Shown here: in pieces, positions 1 to 8,752 of the stretch | Layout: each line of letters starts with the position of its first letter | How positions within the stretch are numbered: the stretch's first letter is position 1 | Program-made: the position numbers and the translations under genes | DNA from: CBDUBH01 sp965365345 | Lineage (GTDB): Bacteria; Bacteroidota; Ignavibacteria; Ignavibacteriales; SURF-24 | Direction of reading: 5' to 3' | Length of the DNA stretch: 43,996 nucleotides | NCBI GenBank assembly: GCA_965365345.1 | Contig: CBDUBH010000018.1 | Span: 1-43,996 of the forward strand | The notes under the pieces: model-generated | Database searches by the model: none | Told to the model about the DNA's origin: nothing | What the model saw: only the letters and a program-made list of their open reading frames with translations

Positions 1-771
1 GATAAACAAACCGATTGTATTTGAATTTCCGTAAACATTCCAAATTACCGAGCCGCCGCTACGCAATAATGAATTTTCTATTGGCTCGTTATTTATTCTT
101 GTCTGAAAATAATTCATATAAGGTTTGTCAAAGGCAACTGCCATACAATAAATGTTTCTATTTCGAATTTCATTTTCATATTCTGCACCAATCGGTAAAG
201 TTGAAACCGTAATTGATTCGCCAAATCCATTATCCGGATTTTCATCTATTGAAAGAAAATCTTCACTTGCAGCAATAACTTTATTGTCTTTTATTACAAA
301 CCAAAGTGCGCCGTAAACTTCATCACTTTTTTGAATAATTTTTGTTACTGCCTTGTTATTATTTAATGTTGTACTTATTACTTCCGGCGGAAAAGGTACT
401 TTTGTTTTTCCGTAAAATAATTTATCGCCAACTTTTATAAAAAGCTCATAATTATTTCCGGATTTTGCAATCAAACTATCATAAGGTTTATAAATTCCGT
501 TGTTTGTGTAGTGAAGCGGAATAACTTGCGCGCCATTTATTTTCAAATATGCAACTGCATTTTGAATTTCCATATTTTCAATTGTTGCTTCTTCTGAAAT
601 CGGTAAACTTTTTGTAATTGAAACTCCTTGAAAAATTTCTTCATTAATTAAATCAGCTTGAATTACAAAAAATTCTTCCGGCTCAATATTAATTTCAACA
701 GGCTTGGTACTATCACAACCGAAAAATATAATTGCAATTAAAATTAGAAAAATTATTTTTACAAATTTCAT
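1..771 (-). CDS. DUF4249-like outer-membrane lipoprotein, partial (3' end off left edge)
   Basis: I read this frame directly: it is open from the ATG at 769-771 to the window edge (257 codons) with no stop. The protein begins MKFVKIIFLILIAIIFFGCD, a lipoprotein signal with a lipobox ending at Cys19. The mature part then reads like the N-terminal beta-sandwich of DUF4249-type lipoproteins that accompany TonB-dependent receptors in Bacteroidota and Ignavibacteria. Its start overlaps the stop of the receptor gene by ATGA, so the two are almost certainly co-transcribed and translationally coupled. Its role, inferred from the family, is an accessory surface or periplasmic lipoprotein for substrate capture by the receptor. 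The substrate is unknown. The family call rests on general resemblance plus context; the lipoprotein call is firm. Confidence 0.75.
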   Translation of the reverse strand, partial: MKFVKIIFLILIAIIFFGCDSTKPVEINIEPEEFFVIQADLINEEIFQGVSITKSLPISEEATIENMEIQNAVAYLKINGAQVIPLHYTNNGIYKPYDSLIAKSGNNYELFIKVGDKLFYGKTKVPFPPEVISTTLNNNKAVTKIIQKSDEVYGALWFVIKDNKVIAASEDFLSIDENPDNGFGESITVSTLPIGAEYENEIRNRNIYCMAVAFDKPYMNYFQTRINNEPIENSLLRSGGSVIWNVYGNSNTIGLFI

Positions 772-3143
772 TTTTGAAAATATTGATTTATGAATTCAAT
801 AATATTTTTTTCATTTTTAAAACTTACATTAAACCCGAACACCGGAATTAAAGGAAATAAAGAAAGCTGAACTAATTTTGGAATTCTTTTTTCCTTATCA
901 ATTGAAACATACTGTGCAAAAGGATTTTGTCTGTTATATAAATTATAAATTCCGAAATATGTTTCTATATTCAGTTTTCGCCAAATAAAATTGTAAGCCA
1001 GATTTATGTCCATTCTATGATATGCAGGCATTTTGTATTCGCTTCGCTGCGTGTAATTGAATTTAATTTCTTTTCCTGTCCCTGAATAATTTCCTTTAAA
1101 TTGATATTGACCTACCGGCAAAATAATTCCTTGTCCTGTTGCATAAACCCACGTTAATCCTAATTTAAAATTCTGATTTACATTATAACTTAGCGCAATT
1201 GAAATATCGTGCCTTCTATCGTATTTTGGATAATAAATCATTCCCGCATTTAATTCCGGAAATTGCCTGCGCGTCCATGAATAAGTGTAGCCGATCCATC
1301 CGGTAAAATTGCCTGAAAGTTTATTAGCAAAAGCTTCAATTCCGTATGCTTCGCCTTTACCTGTTGTAAAAAGATCTTCAATGTTTCCTTGATCTCCGAT
1401 TTCCGGAATGTTCTTAAACTCAAAAATATTGTTTAAAAATTTATAATAACCTTCAACTGAAAATTGATAATCATTCTTTATAAATTTTTCAAATCCTGCC
1501 ACGTATTGGGCAGATTTACTTGGTGCAAGTTTTGATGTTGATGGATACCATAAATCAGTTGGTAATGATACATCATTTCTTGTAATTAAATTTAAATATT
1601 GATGTGCAATTGAATACGCGCCTTTAAATGAAAGTTCATCATCTATTGCAAATGCAAAAGATGCGCGTGGTTCAAGCCGCAGTGATTTCATATCATGAAA
1701 ATAATAAAATCTTCCGCCTAAATTCGTTTTTAATCTTGAAGAAATTTGCCATTCATTTTGATAATATATTGAAGCTTCACTCGAATAAAATTCATTTATT
1801 AAATTTGGATCATTTTCAACAACGGTGCTGTACAAATTTGAATAAGTTAATTCGTATTTGTGCAGCGTTAATTCAATTCCAACTTTTGAAACAATATTTT
1901 CATTATGAAAAAATTCATTATTCCTTTTTATAATTACATCTTGCAGTTTTGATAATGCAAAATAATCTGATGAAGAAGTTGAAGTTCCAATGTCATCAAT
2001 CAAAGATTTAAATTGATATCTTATATAACTTATTGAAGTATTTGAAAAATTTGAATGCGGATTTACTTGAAGCCAATTAAGGCTAACTGCAGCATTTTGC
2101 CATTGAATTTCGTAATTGATATCTTCAACTTTCGGCGGACTGTAAACATTATCTTCACTAAAAATTGAACTTAATGTTAAAAATTCATTTTCATTAATTC
2201 TATAACTGAATTTTGTATTGAAATCATGAAAATTATAACGCGGAACAAGGCTGTTTTTGTTTAAAGTTTTTTGCATAGCATCGTAATACATTTTTCTTCC
2301 GGAAATCATATAAGTGGAGTTTTTTGTAAGCGGGCCTTCCAACAAAGCATGCGAATTTATTGATCCGAATCCGAATATCCCTTTGTCTTTTTCTTTGGTT
2401 CCGTTGCGCAATTTTATATCAAGAACACTTGAAAGTCTGCCGCCGTACTCAGCCGGAAAAGCTCCTTTAATCAATCTTATACTTTGAAGTGCATTTGTAT
2501 TGAACGTGCTGGAAATATTTCCTAAGTGAGTTGGATTATAAATCACAATTCCATCAACAAGAGTTAAAGTTTGATCGGGTGAGCCGCCACGAATATATAA
2601 TCCGCTTGAAATTTCTGTTGCAGCTTTTATTCCGGGAATCATCTGTAAAGATTTGAAAAGTGAAACTTCACCGGTTAATGAAGGAAGATTTTTTATTAAA
2701 TCGGGATGAATATCAATTGTACTTGCTTTTACTTCGTTTCCTTTTTCGCCCTTAACAACAATTTCGCTAAGCTCTATATCTTCAGAAATCATTTGAATAT
2801 CAAATTGAAATCTTCCGGTGGATTTTGTAATTGAAATTTTTTGGAAAAAAATTTTGTAGCCGATATTTCTTGCAACTATAAAATAATTTCCAACATCAAC
2901 TTTTGGAATAGCGTAAAATCCATATTGATTTGTAGAAGAAAGTTTTACAAGATTTATATTATTTGCATCAACGGAATCTTTATAAAGTAAAATTGTTGAG
3001 CCGATTAAAATTTCTCCGGTTGAATTATCTCTGACAAATCCGGAAATAATTAAATTATTTTCTTGTCCGCTAAAATTTGCAAATAATAAAAAAGAAAAGA
3101 TGATAATTTTTAAATAATATTTTCGTGACACTTTTAAGACCAC
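768..3143 (-). CDS. TonB-dependent receptor with N-terminal carboxypeptidase-regulatory-like domain
   Basis: This is an outer-membrane active transporter energised by TonB. The 791-residue protein has a hydrophobic signal segment (about residues 10-26), a CarboxypepD_reg-like beta-sandwich (about 31-118, with NQYGFYAIPKVDVGNY-type strands), and a plug domain (about 125-250). The plug contains GLYIRGGSPDQTLTLVDGI (181-199) and the conserved AEYGGRLSSVLDIK segment (231-244). A long beta-barrel follows. There is no SusD-like partner; the next gene is a DUF4249-like lipoprotein overlapping by 4 nt, so this is the receptor/DUF4249 arrangement rather than a SusCD pair. The start is uncertain: GTG at 3143 is the longest choice, but GTG at codon 5 (3131) also leaves a full signal peptide, and neither has a clear Shine-Dalgarno. 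The substrate cannot be read from sequence. Confidence 0.93.
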   Translation of the reverse strand: MVLKVSRKYYLKIIIFSFLLFANFSGQENNLIISGFVRDNSTGEILIGSTILLYKDSVDANNINLVKLSSTNQYGFYAIPKVDVGNYFIVARNIGYKIFFQKISITKSTGRFQFDIQMISEDIELSEIVVKGEKGNEVKASTIDIHPDLIKNLPSLTGEVSLFKSLQMIPGIKAATEISSGLYIRGGSPDQTLTLVDGIVIYNPTHLGNISSTFNTNALQSIRLIKGAFPAEYGGRLSSVLDIKLRNGTKEKDKGIFGFGSINSHALLEGPLTKNSTYMISGRKMYYDAMQKTLNKNSLVPRYNFHDFNTKFSYRINENEFLTLSSIFSEDNVYSPPKVEDINYEIQWQNAAVSLNWLQVNPHSNFSNTSISYIRYQFKSLIDDIGTSTSSSDYFALSKLQDVIIKRNNEFFHNENIVSKVGIELTLHKYELTYSNLYSTVVENDPNLINEFYSSEASIYYQNEWQISSRLKTNLGGRFYYFHDMKSLRLEPRASFAFAIDDELSFKGAYSIAHQYLNLITRNDVSLPTDLWYPSTSKLAPSKSAQYVAGFEKFIKNDYQFSVEGYYKFLNNIFEFKNIPEIGDQGNIEDLFTTGKGEAYGIEAFANKLSGNFTGWIGYTYSWTRRQFPELNAGMIYYPKYDRRHDISIALSYNVNQNFKLGLTWVYATGQGIILPVGQYQFKGNYSGTGKEIKFNYTQRSEYKMPAYHRMDINLAYNFIWRKLNIETYFGIYNLYNRQNPFAQYVSIDKEKRIPKLVQLSLFPLIPVFGFNVSFKNEKNIIEFINQYFQK

Positions 3144-3517
3144 AAAAAATTTATATTTAGAACGACAATTTTTTAAGCAAGAGAAATTTGACAGGAAATT
3201 TTAAAAACCAAGGAAATTCTAACTAAAATAAATGTAAATAAAATTTATTATTAAAAAAATAAATTTGAGAAAGCTTGAAATCACTTCAGAATATATCATT
3301 AAAGTTAAGCAGAACCTAAATTAAATACGCTGGCAATTCCATAATAATTTTTCATTTCAAAATACATAAAGTTTTCACTGAAAATATAATTCATTTTATC
3401 TCAACTCTTAATTATTAACTAAAAAACTTATTCTCGATAAAAAGACTTGAATATCTAAAATAATATCGTTTAATTTTTAAAAAATCACTTTAGATATTTA
3501 AAAGAGCAGAGGTAAAT
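3144..3517. other. Intergenic region between divergent transcription units
   Basis: This 374-base AT-rich gap separates the minus-strand receptor operon from the plus-strand cytochrome pair, so promoters for both must lie here. I see no coding frame, no strong hairpin and no GG-N10-GC sigma-54 element on either strand. A TTGACA at 3189-3194 has no convincing partner hexamer at 16-18 nt, so I do not call a promoter from it. Confidence 0.6.
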
Positions 3518-4876
3518 ATGAAAAGGAATCTATATAAAATCTCCCTTCTCTTTATCATAATTTATTCATCAAATATTTTTGCGCAAACAAAAGCCGGCGC
3601 TGAGGCTTTAGGCACGCGTAAATATTCTGATTTTGAAAAACCGCAATATTGCGGAAGTTCTTGTCATACTGATTTTTACCGGCAATGGCAGCAGGCAATG
3701 ATGTCGCAAGCATACACGCATCATTGGGATGAAATTGAATATTTCAAACTTGCCGTTCCTCATGCTGAAAAAGATCCGGTTGTTGCCGAAGTTAAAGCCG
3801 GCTGTAACGGTTGTCACACTCCAATGGCGTTTATGTCAGGCGATATTCCGCCGGCAAAACCCGAAGAAATGACGCGCGCAAATGAATCAGTTTCATGCGA
3901 TGTTTGTCACACTGCAACGGGATTTTCAGGCGATACTCCGTTCAATTTTAATTTTATTTCCGAGCCGGGAAAAATTAAGCATTCATCAAGAAAATCAGGA
4001 GTAAATTCTCCTGCGCATGAAATTCAACAAAATGAATTTTTCAGAACAGCAGAACTGTGCGGAACTTGCCACAACGAAAAAAGTCCTTACGGAATTTGGG
4101 TAAAATCAACGCATCTTGAATGGAAAGAAGGTCCTTATTCAAAAGAAGGAGTACGCTGCCAGGATTGCCACATGACAAAATCAGATGGAAAACTTGCTTC
4201 AATGGGGAAAAAATATTATGATGCAAAACAGCATTTATTTCACGGCGCGCACGATCCCGGAAAAGTTAAAGGAACCATCGAGTTAAGAATTCATCCTGAT
4301 TATAAAGAAGCGGAACCCGGCGAGCCGATCAAATTTACAATTGCACTTTTTAATCAAAAAACGGGACACAAATTTCCCACCGGTTCAGTTGAAGATAGAA
4401 TTGTCTGGATGCATGTTGAAGCGGTAGATTCAAAAGGAAATGTATTTCATATTCCTGTTGATAAAAAAGGATTTGAAGGTGAGGAATATACAATAGGCAG
4501 CGATGTTTTAGCGTATCAGGATATGGGAATTGCTTTAGATGATCCTAATTTTAAAGGCGTGCAGAGAGATGGAATTCCAATGGGCGATAGAATTTTCAGA
4601 ATGCCGTATTTTGATCCGCAGGGAAGAATGACAATTCAACAATGGAATACAAAATCTTTGGGAGTTGATTACAGAATTGGACCGCGCGAAACAAAAATTG
4701 AAACTTGTACTTTTACAATTCCCGATAACGCCGCAGCCGGCGATATGAAAATCACAGCGGTTTTAAATTATCAACTTTTAGTAAAACCGGTAGCCGATTT
4801 TCTTCAAGTTCCCGAAGAAGAATCTGAAATTATAAAAGTAAACGAGCACTCAACGGTTGTAAATATTTTGCCATAA
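3518..4876 (+). CDS. Secreted multiheme c-type cytochrome (four CxxCH plus one CX3CH)
   Basis: This is a periplasmic or surface electron-transfer protein. A signal peptide (1-22, ending NIFAQ) is followed by heme-attachment motifs CNGCH (96-100), CDVCH (127-131), CGTCH (181-185) and CQDCH (214-218). A first motif, CGSSCH (45-50), has three residues between the cysteines instead of two. Other histidines that could be distal heme ligands include those at 68-69, 82, 166, 199 and 242. The layout resembles the cytochrome c554/NrfB-like superfamily. Residues about 254-452 form a beta-sandwich with the TGHKFPTG signature (282-289) found in related multiheme cytochromes. The start has a good Shine-Dalgarno (AGAGG, 3508-3512). 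The next gene, 35 nt downstream, is a heme-carrying outer-membrane barrel, which suggests a shared respiratory or extracellular electron-transfer task. The redox partner is unknown. Confidence 0.92.
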   Translation: MKRNLYKISLLFIIIYSSNIFAQTKAGAEALGTRKYSDFEKPQYCGSSCHTDFYRQWQQAMMSQAYTHHWDEIEYFKLAVPHAEKDPVVAEVKAGCNGCHTPMAFMSGDIPPAKPEEMTRANESVSCDVCHTATGFSGDTPFNFNFISEPGKIKHSSRKSGVNSPAHEIQQNEFFRTAELCGTCHNEKSPYGIWVKSTHLEWKEGPYSKEGVRCQDCHMTKSDGKLASMGKKYYDAKQHLFHGAHDPGKVKGTIELRIHPDYKEAEPGEPIKFTIALFNQKTGHKFPTGSVEDRIVWMHVEAVDSKGNVFHIPVDKKGFEGEEYTIGSDVLAYQDMGIALDDPNFKGVQRDGIPMGDRIFRMPYFDPQGRMTIQQWNTKSLGVDYRIGPRETKIETCTFTIPDNAAAGDMKITAVLNYQLLVKPVADFLQVPEEESEIIKVNEHSTVVNILP

Positions 4877-4911
4877 TTTTTGAAATTATTTGCTGTTAAT
4901 TTGGAGGCGTA

Positions 4912-6072
4912 ATGAAATATTTAGAATTAGTAATTTTTAATATCATAATTTTATCATTATTTTCTCAATCAGTTTTTGCAATTCCCGCATTCGCAAGAAA
5001 ATACAATATGAGTTGCAGAACTTGTCACTCGCCGGCGCCAAGTTTAAAACCTTACGGAGATGAATTTGCGGGAAACGGATTTAAACTTGCTGATCAAGAT
5101 GCGCCGCGATATTTTGTTCCAACCGGAGATGATGAACTTTCGCTTATCCGTGATTTTCCGCTTGCAATAAGGATGGATGGATTTGTAACTTACAACAATT
5201 CAAAAAATGAAGCTACGGATTTTGCTTCGCCTTACGTTTTGAAAATACTTTCGGGCGGCGCTTTAAGTGATAATGTTGCTTATTACTTTTATTTCTTTTT
5301 CAGCGAGCGCGGAGAAGTTGCCGGAATAGAAGATGCTTTTATAATGTTCAATAATGTTTTCGGAAGCGAGCTTGATGTTTATCTTGGTCAGTTTCAAATT
5401 TCAGATCCGCTTTTCAAAGGTGAATTAAGATTGACTTACGAGAATTATCAGATTTACAGAACATCCCCGGGCGCATCAGAAATTGATTTGACTTATGATC
5501 GCGGATTGATGCTTACTTACGGATTTGAAACGGGAACTGATCTTTCTTTTGAAATTTTAAATGGAAGCGGAATCGGCGCGGCAAATAATTTGCGTACTTT
5601 TGATAATGACAAATACAAAAATTTCTTGGGAAGAATTTCGCAAGATGTGGGAGAAAATTTCAGAATTGGCGGATTTGGATTTTTTGGAAAAGAAGCGCTG
5701 GCAAATTTTGCAAATGAAGTTTGGATGGCGGGCGCGGATGCTTCAATCAATATTGATCCTTTGGAAATTAATTTACAATTTATTGAAAGAAATGATGATA
5801 ATCCGAATTTTGTTTTTAATCCAAGCGAAGATCTAAAAACACGCGGCGCATTTGCTGAATTGATTTTTCGTCCTAATGGAGACGACAGCAGAATTTACTC
5901 TGCCGGGCTTTTCAATTGGGTTGAAAGTGATGACGCATCACAAAATTACAAAGCAGCAACTTTTCATTTAGGATATTTGCTTCGTAGAAATATCAGATTG
6001 GTAAGCGAATTTACTTATGACATAAAACGCGAATTCGGAAGAATCGGATTGGGATTTGTTTCTGCGTTTTAA
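4912..6072 (+). CDS. Outer-membrane beta-barrel protein with N-terminal single c-type heme motif
   Basis: Signal peptide (1-23, cleavage after VFA) followed almost at once by MSCRTCHSPAPSLKPYG, a CxxCH heme site at 35-39. The remaining 340 residues alternate in beta-strand fashion and end in Phe (GLGFVSAF), as barrel proteins recognised by BamA usually do. Proteins of this design, a monoheme tag on a porin-like barrel, occur in metal-reducing and related respiring bacteria; their exact job is not settled. GGAGG at 4903-4907 lies 4 nt before the ATG. The 35-nt gap and lack of a terminator after the multiheme cytochrome gene indicate an operon. Together they could form a route for electrons across the outer membrane, which is inference. 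It ends at a strong hairpin region shared with the convergent egtD gene. Confidence 0.85.
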   Translation: MKYLELVIFNIIILSLFSQSVFAIPAFARKYNMSCRTCHSPAPSLKPYGDEFAGNGFKLADQDAPRYFVPTGDDELSLIRDFPLAIRMDGFVTYNNSKNEATDFASPYVLKILSGGALSDNVAYYFYFFFSERGEVAGIEDAFIMFNNVFGSELDVYLGQFQISDPLFKGELRLTYENYQIYRTSPGASEIDLTYDRGLMLTYGFETGTDLSFEILNGSGIGAANNLRTFDNDKYKNFLGRISQDVGENFRIGGFGFFGKEALANFANEVWMAGADASINIDPLEINLQFIERNDDNPNFVFNPSEDLKTRGAFAELIFRPNGDDSRIYSAGLFNWVESDDASQNYKAATFHLGYLLRRNIRLVSEFTYDIKREFGRIGLGFVSAF

Positions 6073-6081
6073 ACCTCACAC

Positions 6082-6153
6082 TTAATCCCTCTCCTGCTTC
6101 AGAAGAGGGAATTTAATAATTTATAATTTCCTCTCCCCTTTGGGGAGAGGAAA
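6082..6153. terminator. Paired hairpins between convergent genes (CTCTCCC/GGGAGAG repeat)
   Basis: Two stem-loops lie between the barrel gene and egtD. The first pairs TCCCTCT with AGAGGGA (about 6086-6110). The second is perfect: TTTCCTCTCCCC (6127-6138), loop TTT, GGGGAGAGGAAA (6142-6153). Both sit in a gap between converging genes, so they probably end transcription from both sides. The same CTCTCCC-type palindrome occurs after pepT (13449-13473), which makes it a dispersed repeat family. T-runs are weak, so efficiency is uncertain. Confidence 0.65.
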
Positions 6154-6157
6154 CTTT

Positions 6158-7102
6158 TCATTTTCTCTCAAAATACATCACTGCGAAAAATTTATTTTCA
6201 TCTGTCCATATTTTTTGCAATTTAAAATCTTCTTTAGCAAGATTTTCAAATTCATCAATAGAATATTTTGTTGAATATTCTGTTAAAATATCATCACCTT
6301 CGGCAAAATAAAAATCATGTTCGTTAATTGTAACTATTTGATTTTCTTTGCTGATTAAATACATTTCAATTCTGCCTTCATCTTCATTGAAAATTGCTTT
6401 GTGCCTGAATTTTGAAAGATCAAAATCAGATTGAAATTGATTGTTTATATTCCGCAGCATATTTAAATTGAAAGCGGCGGTAATTCCTTTTTTATCATTG
6501 TAAGCGTGAAGTAAAACTTCCCTGTCTTTTAATAGATCGATGCCGATTAACAAACCGCCGCTTTTTCCGCACATTTTTGCAATTCTTGTGATAAAATTTT
6601 GCGCTTCCTGTTTTGTAAAATTCCCGATTGTTGAACCGGGAAAATAAACTACTTTTTTGAAATTATTATTTTCGTCAATCGGGAGTTTAAATTCTTGTGT
6701 GTAATCTGCCGTAACGGGAAAAATATTCAGCATCGGAAATTCATCTTTTAAATCATTAACACTTTCGTGAAGATGCTTTTCCGAAATATCAATAGGAATA
6801 TAAGCTATTAAATTTTTCAAATTTTCTAAAAGAATTCTTGTCTTTAAACTGCTGCCGCTGCCAAGTTCAATCAAGAAAAATTTTTCGCCTAAAGTTTGCG
6901 CAATTTCTTTAACATTATCTTCCATAATTTTTTGTTCTGTGCGTGTAAGATAATATTCATCGAGTTCGCAAATTAAATCAAATAAAATTGAGCCACGCTT
7001 ATCATAAAACAATTTGCATGGAAGATGTTTTTGTTCAGAATCCAATCCTTTGATAATTTCATTTTTTAAAGCAATATCAGCGGTTTCATTTTTGGTTAAC
7101 AT
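6158..7102 (-). CDS. egtD: L-histidine N-alpha-methyltransferase (ergothioneine biosynthesis)
   Basis: EgtD trimethylates the alpha-amino group of histidine with three SAM to make hercynine, the first step of ergothioneine synthesis. The 314-residue length fits the family. Diagnostic segments are LPCKLFYDKRGSILFDLI (27-44), TRTE (53-56), the SAM-binding ELGSGSSLKTRILL (79-92), YIPIDIS (101-107), FPGSTIGNF (154-162), GIDLLKD (187-193) and NLNMLRNIN near 212-220. The Shine-Dalgarno AAGGTG (complement of 7107-7112) overlaps the egtB stop codon, and only 9 nt separate the genes, so expression is coupled to egtB. The enzyme is cytosolic. No egtA, egtC or egtE is adjacent. The identification is firm. 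Confidence 0.95.
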   Translation of the reverse strand: MLTKNETADIALKNEIIKGLDSEQKHLPCKLFYDKRGSILFDLICELDEYYLTRTEQKIMEDNVKEIAQTLGEKFFLIELGSGSSLKTRILLENLKNLIAYIPIDISEKHLHESVNDLKDEFPMLNIFPVTADYTQEFKLPIDENNNFKKVVYFPGSTIGNFTKQEAQNFITRIAKMCGKSGGLLIGIDLLKDREVLLHAYNDKKGITAAFNLNMLRNINNQFQSDFDLSKFRHKAIFNEDEGRIEMYLISKENQIVTINEHDFYFAEGDDILTEYSTKYSIDEFENLAKEDFKLQKIWTDENKFFAVMYFERK

Positions 7103-7111
7103 AATTCACCT

Positions 7112-8434
7112 TTATATTTTAATTCGAGCCAATCGGATTCCGGAAAATTGCCAGCGCGCATATGAAGGAAAAAAGTTTCGGTAAGTTTTACGAATATGCC
7201 AAAGTGAAGTTGCGCAGCTTCCGCCTCGTAAAACCATTTGGTTGCTCATAAATTTTCCGTTGTACTCGCCGAGCGCGCCTTCCAAAGTTTTGAAACCGGG
7301 ATACTCAACATACGGACTTGAAGTCCATTCCCACACATCCCCAAACATTTGATGAATTTCATTTTTGATATGATTTTCATGAAGCGGAACGGGATGAAAA
7401 TTTCCACTTTCAACAAAATTACCTTCAATGTTTACAGTACCTGCAGCAATTTCCCACTCGGCTTCTGTTGCTAATCTTGCGCCTTTCCAACGTGCAAAAG
7501 CATCCGCTTCGTAATGACTGATGTGAGTTACGGGTTCAGCCAAATTAATTTCTCTGAATCCGTTCAAAGTGAAATTGAACCACTCACCATTTTGCTTTTC
7601 CCAATAAAGCGGCGCTTCCCAATTTTCGCGTTCTTTTGTGTACCAGCCATCGGAAAGCCAAAGTTCCTGTTTTTTATAACCGCCCGCATTAATGAATTCC
7701 AAATACTCGCCGTTTGTAATTAAGCGATTCGCAATTTCAAAAGAATTCAAATAAACTTTATGACGCGGAAATTCATTATCAAATGCGAAATCCTCTCCTC
7801 CAAATCCTGTTTCGTAAATACCTTCATCAAAAGAAATCCAATTTAATTCAGGAACAGATTTTACAATAATATTTTCTCCGTTTGAAAATTGAATACGCAA
7901 AGGATTTAACGATAGCACATGTTTAATATCGGTCAACATCAATTCCTGATGCTGCTGCTCGTGATTTATTCCGATTTCAAAAACTTTTTTAATTTCGTTC
8001 AAAGTTTTTTCATCAGTATTTTCCAAAAGCTCAGCCATTTTTTGATCAACATAATTTCTGTATTCAAAAACTTCTGAAACTGTTGGACGTGATAATAATC
8101 CGCGCTGCGGTCTTGGAAATCTTTCACCAACTTGAACATAATATGAGTTGAATAAATATTTGAAAAGCGGATTAAAAGGTTTATAATCTTTTTGAAATTC
8201 AGACAAAATAAAAGTTTCGAAAAACCATGTCGTGTGCGCCAAATGCCATTTAGTAGGACTTACATCCGGCATTGATTGAATTACAAAATCTTCATGTTCT
8301 AAAGTTTTACAAATTTCACGCGAAAAATTTCTTACTGATCTATAATTGACGATAAGCGAATTTGCCGTTGAGAAAATATTACCTGTAGCATCAACCTTTT
8401 GATTTGATGTTAAAGTTTTTGTTTTTGAATTCAT
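7112..8434 (-). CDS. egtB: Ergothioneine synthase EgtB (iron-dependent sulfoxide synthase)
   Basis: EgtB joins hercynine to a cysteine-containing thiol with O2 at a non-heme iron. An N-terminal DinB-like four-helix domain carries the iron ligands: His67 of WHLAH (63-67) and His158/His162 of NHEQQHQE (157-164). The C-terminal half is a formylglycine-generating-enzyme (FGE/sulfatase-modifying) fold from about 195, with GARLATEAEWEIAA, GDVWEWTSSPY, LRGGSCAT and a closing FSGIRLAR. The NSYY segment (96-99) followed by GERFPRPQRGLLSRPT is the form seen in bacterial EgtBs such as that of Chloracidobacterium, where an adjacent tyrosine pair is functional. Absence of a neighbouring egtC suggests cysteine rather than gamma-glutamylcysteine as sulfur donor, which is inference. 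It is the first gene of the egtB-egtD operon. Confidence 0.95.
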   Translation of the reverse strand: MNSKTKTLTSNQKVDATGNIFSTANSLIVNYRSVRNFSREICKTLEHEDFVIQSMPDVSPTKWHLAHTTWFFETFILSEFQKDYKPFNPLFKYLFNSYYVQVGERFPRPQRGLLSRPTVSEVFEYRNYVDQKMAELLENTDEKTLNEIKKVFEIGINHEQQHQELMLTDIKHVLSLNPLRIQFSNGENIIVKSVPELNWISFDEGIYETGFGGEDFAFDNEFPRHKVYLNSFEIANRLITNGEYLEFINAGGYKKQELWLSDGWYTKERENWEAPLYWEKQNGEWFNFTLNGFREINLAEPVTHISHYEADAFARWKGARLATEAEWEIAAGTVNIEGNFVESGNFHPVPLHENHIKNEIHQMFGDVWEWTSSPYVEYPGFKTLEGALGEYNGKFMSNQMVLRGGSCATSLWHIRKTYRNFFPSYARWQFSGIRLARIKI

Positions 8435-8752
8435 AACAAAATTCCATTTAAAATAACGGGAATGATTTTTGTGCCCTTTTCTTTTTATTTAATAAATAAA
8501 TCCAAATAAATCAATTTAATTTGATGTTGCTTGATTTTATGCGGATTTTCATCCAAAATTAAATATTGGGCAGTTAATTTTATTTTCTGAAAAGTTAAAA
8601 ATTTTATTGATCCGGAAAAGCTAAAAGGAAATCACCTTTATTTAAGTATAGATTTTTTTGCGGTAAATATTTTGATTCAATAATGATTTTCAGATTAAAT
8701 TTCAGCGGCTCAAGGTTGAAAAAATAAATGAATAAACTTATACGGAGAAAAG
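8435..8752. other. Intergenic region between divergent genes (egtB and a small outer-membrane protein)
   Basis: This is 318 bases of AT-rich sequence with no coding frame. It must hold the egtB promoter (leftward) and the promoter of the 8753 gene (rightward). I found no hairpin with a T-run, no palindromic dispersed repeat and no convincing sigma-70 or sigma-54 element. A Shine-Dalgarno (GGAG, 8744-8747) belongs to the downstream gene. Confidence 0.55.

Noticed and set aside
15..212. Open frame of 65 codons on the plus strand at the left edge
   Set aside because: It lies antisense within the partial lipoprotein gene, whose frame is open across the whole 1-771 stretch with a clear lipobox. 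No Shine-Dalgarno or protein-like composition.
1628..1933. Plus-strand frame of 101 codons inside the TonB-dependent receptor gene
   Set aside because: Antisense shadow of a well-supported barrel-coding frame.
768..3143. SusC/SusD polysaccharide-utilisation pair
   Set aside because: The receptor lacks the typical SusC length and no SusD-like protein is adjacent; the partner is a DUF4249-like lipoprotein.
8541..8556. GG-N10-GC spacing on the minus strand upstream of egtB, a possible sigma-54 site
   Set aside because: Only TTGG and GC match; the rest of the consensus (CACG and TTGCA) is absent, and it lies over 100 nt from the start codon. Expected by chance.
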